Made by a program: the position numbers and the translations under genes. Shown piece by piece: positions 61,813 through 64,000 of a DNA stretch of 64,000 bases. Origin of the DNA: Paraburkholderia flagellata (GTDB lineage Bacteria > Pseudomonadota > Gammaproteobacteria > Burkholderiales > Burkholderiaceae); contig NZ_JAJEJT010000002.1 in assembly GCF_021390645.1 (NCBI RefSeq), positions 1,054,001-1,118,000 on the forward strand. Reading direction: 5' to 3'. Position 1 is the stretch's first letter. Each line of letters begins with the position of its first letter. The notes below the pieces were generated by a model, which saw only the letters and a program-made list of their open reading frames with translations, did no database searches and had not been told where the DNA came from.

Positions 61813-62789
61813 TACAGCAAAGATTCCTTGTTGGCAGGCAGATCGCCATACAGCGACTGCAGGACTTGGGCGTGATCGGCGCTCGCGCGCAGCGCGAAAT
61901 CGGGCAGCACGGCGCGGGCTGCGTCGGCGAGCGCGTCGATGAGCGTCGCCGCCACGGGGGGCAGCGTGATGGCATCGCGCGAGATCACGCCAAAGAAATA
62001 GGGAATGTCGGCGTCGATTGTTCGGATCGCGACGCCGGGAAGCGGCATGCCGTAGGCCGTGACCGGTTCGAGCACCGAGATGCCGAGACCGGCGCGAACC
62101 GCGGTCAGCGCGTTCATCGACGAATTCGTTTCGATGAGTCCGGCCGGCGTGACGTCTGCCAGCGCGAACGCATGGTCGAGCCGGCGGCGCAGGCGATAGG
62201 GGTTCTGCATGGTGACGATGCGCCGGCCCTCGCAGGCCGACAGCGGCAGCCGGTCATGCTGCGCTAGCGGATCGTCGTCGCGCAGCGCCGCAACGCATGC
62301 GGATTGCCCGATCCAGTGCACGATCACGCCGCGGTGTTCGAGCGGCAGGCTCGCCACGCCAATGTCGGCCGCGCCGGTGAGGACATCGTGCACGACCTGC
62401 TCGGGGGGCATGCTGCGCAGCTGGATCGTCTGCGCAGCACCTGCCAGATCGGTGCGCGCGAGCGCGACGGGCACGAGGCCGGCGGCGAGCGCGGACGTGG
62501 CGGCAATGCGCAGCGGACGGGTTTCCCCGCGGCCAATCTCCCCGGCACGCTTCTGGATCTGATGCAGTCCCGTCAGCACGTGCTCGACGTCCTGATAGAG
62601 CAGGATGCCTTGCTCGGTCGGCGTGACGCGCGGGCCGTTGCGCGTGAACAGCGCATAACCGACCTCGGTTTCGAGCTCCTGTATCAGCCGCGTGATCGCT
62701 GGCTGCGAGCGCCCCAGCAGGCGGCCGGCGGCGGTCACGCTACCGGTCGTGATCACTGCGGCGAAGGCTTCGAGCTGGCGTAGTTCCAT
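61812..62789 (-). CDS. LysR family transcriptional regulator
   Basis: LysR-type regulator of 325 residues. HTH in the first 60 residues (MELRQLEAFAAVITTGSVTA, RLLGRSQPAITRLIQELETEVG), then a ligand-binding core. Unusually it is the first gene of the operon it probably controls, rather than divergent from it. A perfect inverted repeat with T-N11-A spacing lies 39 bp upstream of its start. Not obviously CysB or SsuR. Confidence 0.9.
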   Translation of the reverse strand: MELRQLEAFAAVITTGSVTAAGRLLGRSQPAITRLIQELETEVGYALFTRNGPRVTPTEQGILLYQDVEHVLTGLHQIQKRAGEIGRGETRPLRIAATSALAAGLVPVALARTDLAGAAQTIQLRSMPPEQVVHDVLTGAADIGVASLPLEHRGVIVHWIGQSACVAALRDDDPLAQHDRLPLSACEGRRIVTMQNPYRLRRRLDHAFALADVTPAGLIETNSSMNALTAVRAGLGISVLEPVTAYGMPLPGVAIRTIDADIPYFFGVISRDAITLPPVAATLIDALADAARAVLPDFALRASADHAQVLQSLYGDLPANKESLL

Positions 62790-62827
62790 CTTTCGGTCGG
62801 TGTCGGGGCGCGGAAGAATTCTGATTT

Positions 62828-62852
62828 CACATTCTTACGCGCTCAGAATGTG
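62828..62852 (-). promoter_or_regulatory. LysR-box inverted repeat upstream of the monooxygenase operon
   Basis: CACATTCT (62828-62835) and AGAATGTG (62845-62852), perfect 8-bp arms with a 9-base spacer, giving the T-N11-A pattern of LysR-type operators. It lies 39 bp upstream of the LysR start codon, consistent with autoregulation of the whole operon. Confidence 0.65.
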
Positions 62853-62928
62853 TTTTTCAAATAATGGATTTGTATATCGTTATTCCGGAGCAGTGAAAGA
62901 GGGGTTTGCCCTAACCGGGCTGATCGCA

Positions 62929-63300
62929 TCAGCGCAAAGCTCGCGATTTTTCTTGGGAGAAGCACGGCAGTCGCAAGATGATTGCGGGATTGTCGGGGGC
63001 AGCAGTGGCGGTATAGCAGCAGACATCTGCGCGCTGGCGATGCATTCGGAAATGCTCGCGGTCACTCAAGTCGATTTCGCCGGAAAACGGAATCGTCGAT
63101 ACGAGCACGCGTCCGTCTGTGCCCACAACCGTCCCCTGCAACGCGATGCCTCGGCCGTGACGAGTTCGTAGGACTAGTACTTCTTGAGATCGAACGTCGT
63201 GGGCAAACTCTCAAACCCGAACTTGATGAGCCGCGCGATCTCATAGCACGGCCAGGATCAGCACGGTCAACGCGGGCAGCAGGATGAGCGCCCAACGTGG
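62929..63300 (-). pseudogene. decayed N-terminus of a Cache-domain membrane sensor
   Basis: On the minus strand a hydrophobic signal anchor (RWALILLPALTVLILAVL, about 63299-63246) is followed, after at least one frame change and a stop, by GTVVGTDGRVLVSTIPFSG and DLSDREHFRMHR. The latter is typical of the Cache/PDC sensor domain of diguanylate cyclases and chemoreceptors. No GGDEF, EAL or MCP part follows, so only a frameshifted 5' fragment remains. Confidence 0.5.
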
Positions 63301-63832
63301 CGCAAGTTGATGACCGTTTGCGAAACAGCACGGACGTATTCGTCGCGGGGCTGTCACGGCGGATCCGTAACATAGGGCGCGACGTTGCGAGCGCACCGGT
63401 TTTGAATGGGCACAGCCGACCGATCATGCATCGTGGCGCCAACCTCGTCAGCACGTTCCTGCATATTGGTGAAACCCCTTATCAAGAAGCGACGATGGCG
63501 TGGATTTAACAAAGTTAGAATGAAGTCTCTAGATTGTTCGGCGGGCGTCGCGCGGGTTGCCGGCGCCGGTGTGCGGACGATCCGCCGCAGTGGCAGCGGC
63601 CACGCCTTTTGGTGAGCACCTGGAGCCAATTCGTGAGCAATCCTCAAGAGAATTTGTTTGCCACAACCGCAGCCTGTCCGGCTGCGTTCCCCGTCCTGGC
63701 CGGTCATCGGGTTGCCGGCTTCAGCGAACCCGCGCGGTTGAATCTCGCGATTTGCGGCGTTCTGCTCGCCGGCGCGCAGAACGCCCGGGAGGGCGTCCTG
63801 CCGTCGCCGACGCTGGGGCGAAGACCGTCGCG
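63301..63832. other. no recognisable gene
   Basis: Short open frames occur on both strands, but none shows a ribosome binding site plus biased codon use or a recognisable family. A plus-strand frame from about 63633 (GTGAGCAATCCTCAAG) to 63836 is the best candidate and still looks unconvincing. Confidence 0.4.
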
Positions 63833-64000
63833 CTAATTTAGCGCGCCGTCCGGAGAGCCATTGCGCGCCGGATCGCTGCTGGAGACCGATTGCTTTCCAA
63901 ACGGCCCAATGCCAGCGAGTGTCATGCTGAGCCCCATGAACTTGCCACCTTGATGCTCGTGAAGGACGCGTCTGAGCGGATGGACGCTGTGCGCGAGGAA
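63833..64000 (-). CDS. C-terminal end of a possible protein, runs off the right edge
   Basis: An open frame enters at 64000 and ends with TAG at 63833 (55 residues: ...LRRVLHEHQGGKFMGLSMTL...SPDGALN). Third codon positions are about two-thirds G/C, which favours coding. No family recognised. A perfect inverted repeat (CGCGCTAA / TTAGCGCG around one base, 63830-63846) overlaps the stop. Confidence 0.35.
   Translation of the reverse strand, partial: FLAHSVHPLRRVLHEHQGGKFMGLSMTLAGIGPFGKQSVSSSDPARNGSPDGALN

Noticed and set aside
63557..63841. 94-codon frame near the right edge
   Set aside because: No ribosome binding site, Arg-rich random-like composition, and overlaps other weak frames.
1..64000. 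Mobile element, prophage, CRISPR array, tRNA or rRNA
   Set aside because: No transposase, integrase, terminal repeats, regular repeat-spacer pattern or recognisable RNA gene sequence was seen.

Overview
The window is GC-rich chromosomal or megaplasmid DNA. It has long antisense shadow frames, 'QSSVTLYG' trimeric porins, a DUF4148 protein and codon use typical of Burkholderiaceae, most likely Paraburkholderia, Caballeronia or Burkholderia. I see no rRNA, tRNA, CRISPR array, insertion sequence or phage gene.

Layout. (1) 284-2188: a degenerate LytM/NlpD-type lipoprotein, an RlpA-like lipoprotein and a small unknown protein. (2) 2335-3918: a secreted lipase-like hydrolase. (3) 4194-24548: a complete type VI secretion locus with all thirteen core components. 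A leftward arm runs tssB-tssC-hcp-tssE-tssF-tssG-clpV-vgrG, then a MORN-repeat protein and a DUF4280 PAAR-like tip. A rightward arm runs tssJ-tssK-tssL-tssM-tssA. They diverge from a 480-bp AT-richer control region. (4) 24569-31707: a sugar/sugar-acid module with L-fuconate dehydratase, a divergent GntR/FCD regulator, a ribose-type ABC importer (ATPase, permease, binding protein) and a XylX-like FAH-family dehydratase. A strong terminator lies at 30470-30503. (5) 31850-50033: porin, then a large organosulfur-scavenging island. It holds MetQ-like and SsuA-like binding proteins, an SfnB-like flavoprotein, an aldo/keto reductase, two paralogous family-5 binding proteins, a DszB-like desulfinase, DszC-like and DszA-like monooxygenases, a further luciferase-like monooxygenase, and a Dpp/Gsi-type ABC importer with a fused ATPase. 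(6) 50142-55553: a HAD hydrolase, a very large zinc-ribbon/class III cyclase/AAA/TPR protein and a second porin with a 32-bp palindrome upstream. (7) 56005-57762: a TPR remnant, a small membrane protein, a DUF4148 protein and a second RlpA-like lipoprotein. (8) 57847-62789: a compact LysR - flavin monooxygenase - CMD protein - AhpD-like protein - MFS operon. (9) 62929-64000: a decayed Cache-type sensor fragment, apparently empty DNA and the C-terminal end of a possible protein.

The most interesting region is the sulfur island. The protein at 39172-40224 keeps the Cys/His/Arg-Gly-Gly signature of the DszB desulfinase with identical His-to-Arg spacing. It lies divergent to DszC-like and DszA-like genes, so together they look like a proteobacterial relative of the actinobacterial 4S (C-S bond cleaving) pathway. 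Many proteins of the island are almost free of cysteine and methionine: the DszB-like protein has one Cys, the presumed nucleophile, and no Met beyond the initiator. That is the sulfur-sparing signature expected of genes expressed under sulfur starvation. The true substrate is unknown; it may be an aromatic sulfone/sulfinate or another organosulfur compound.
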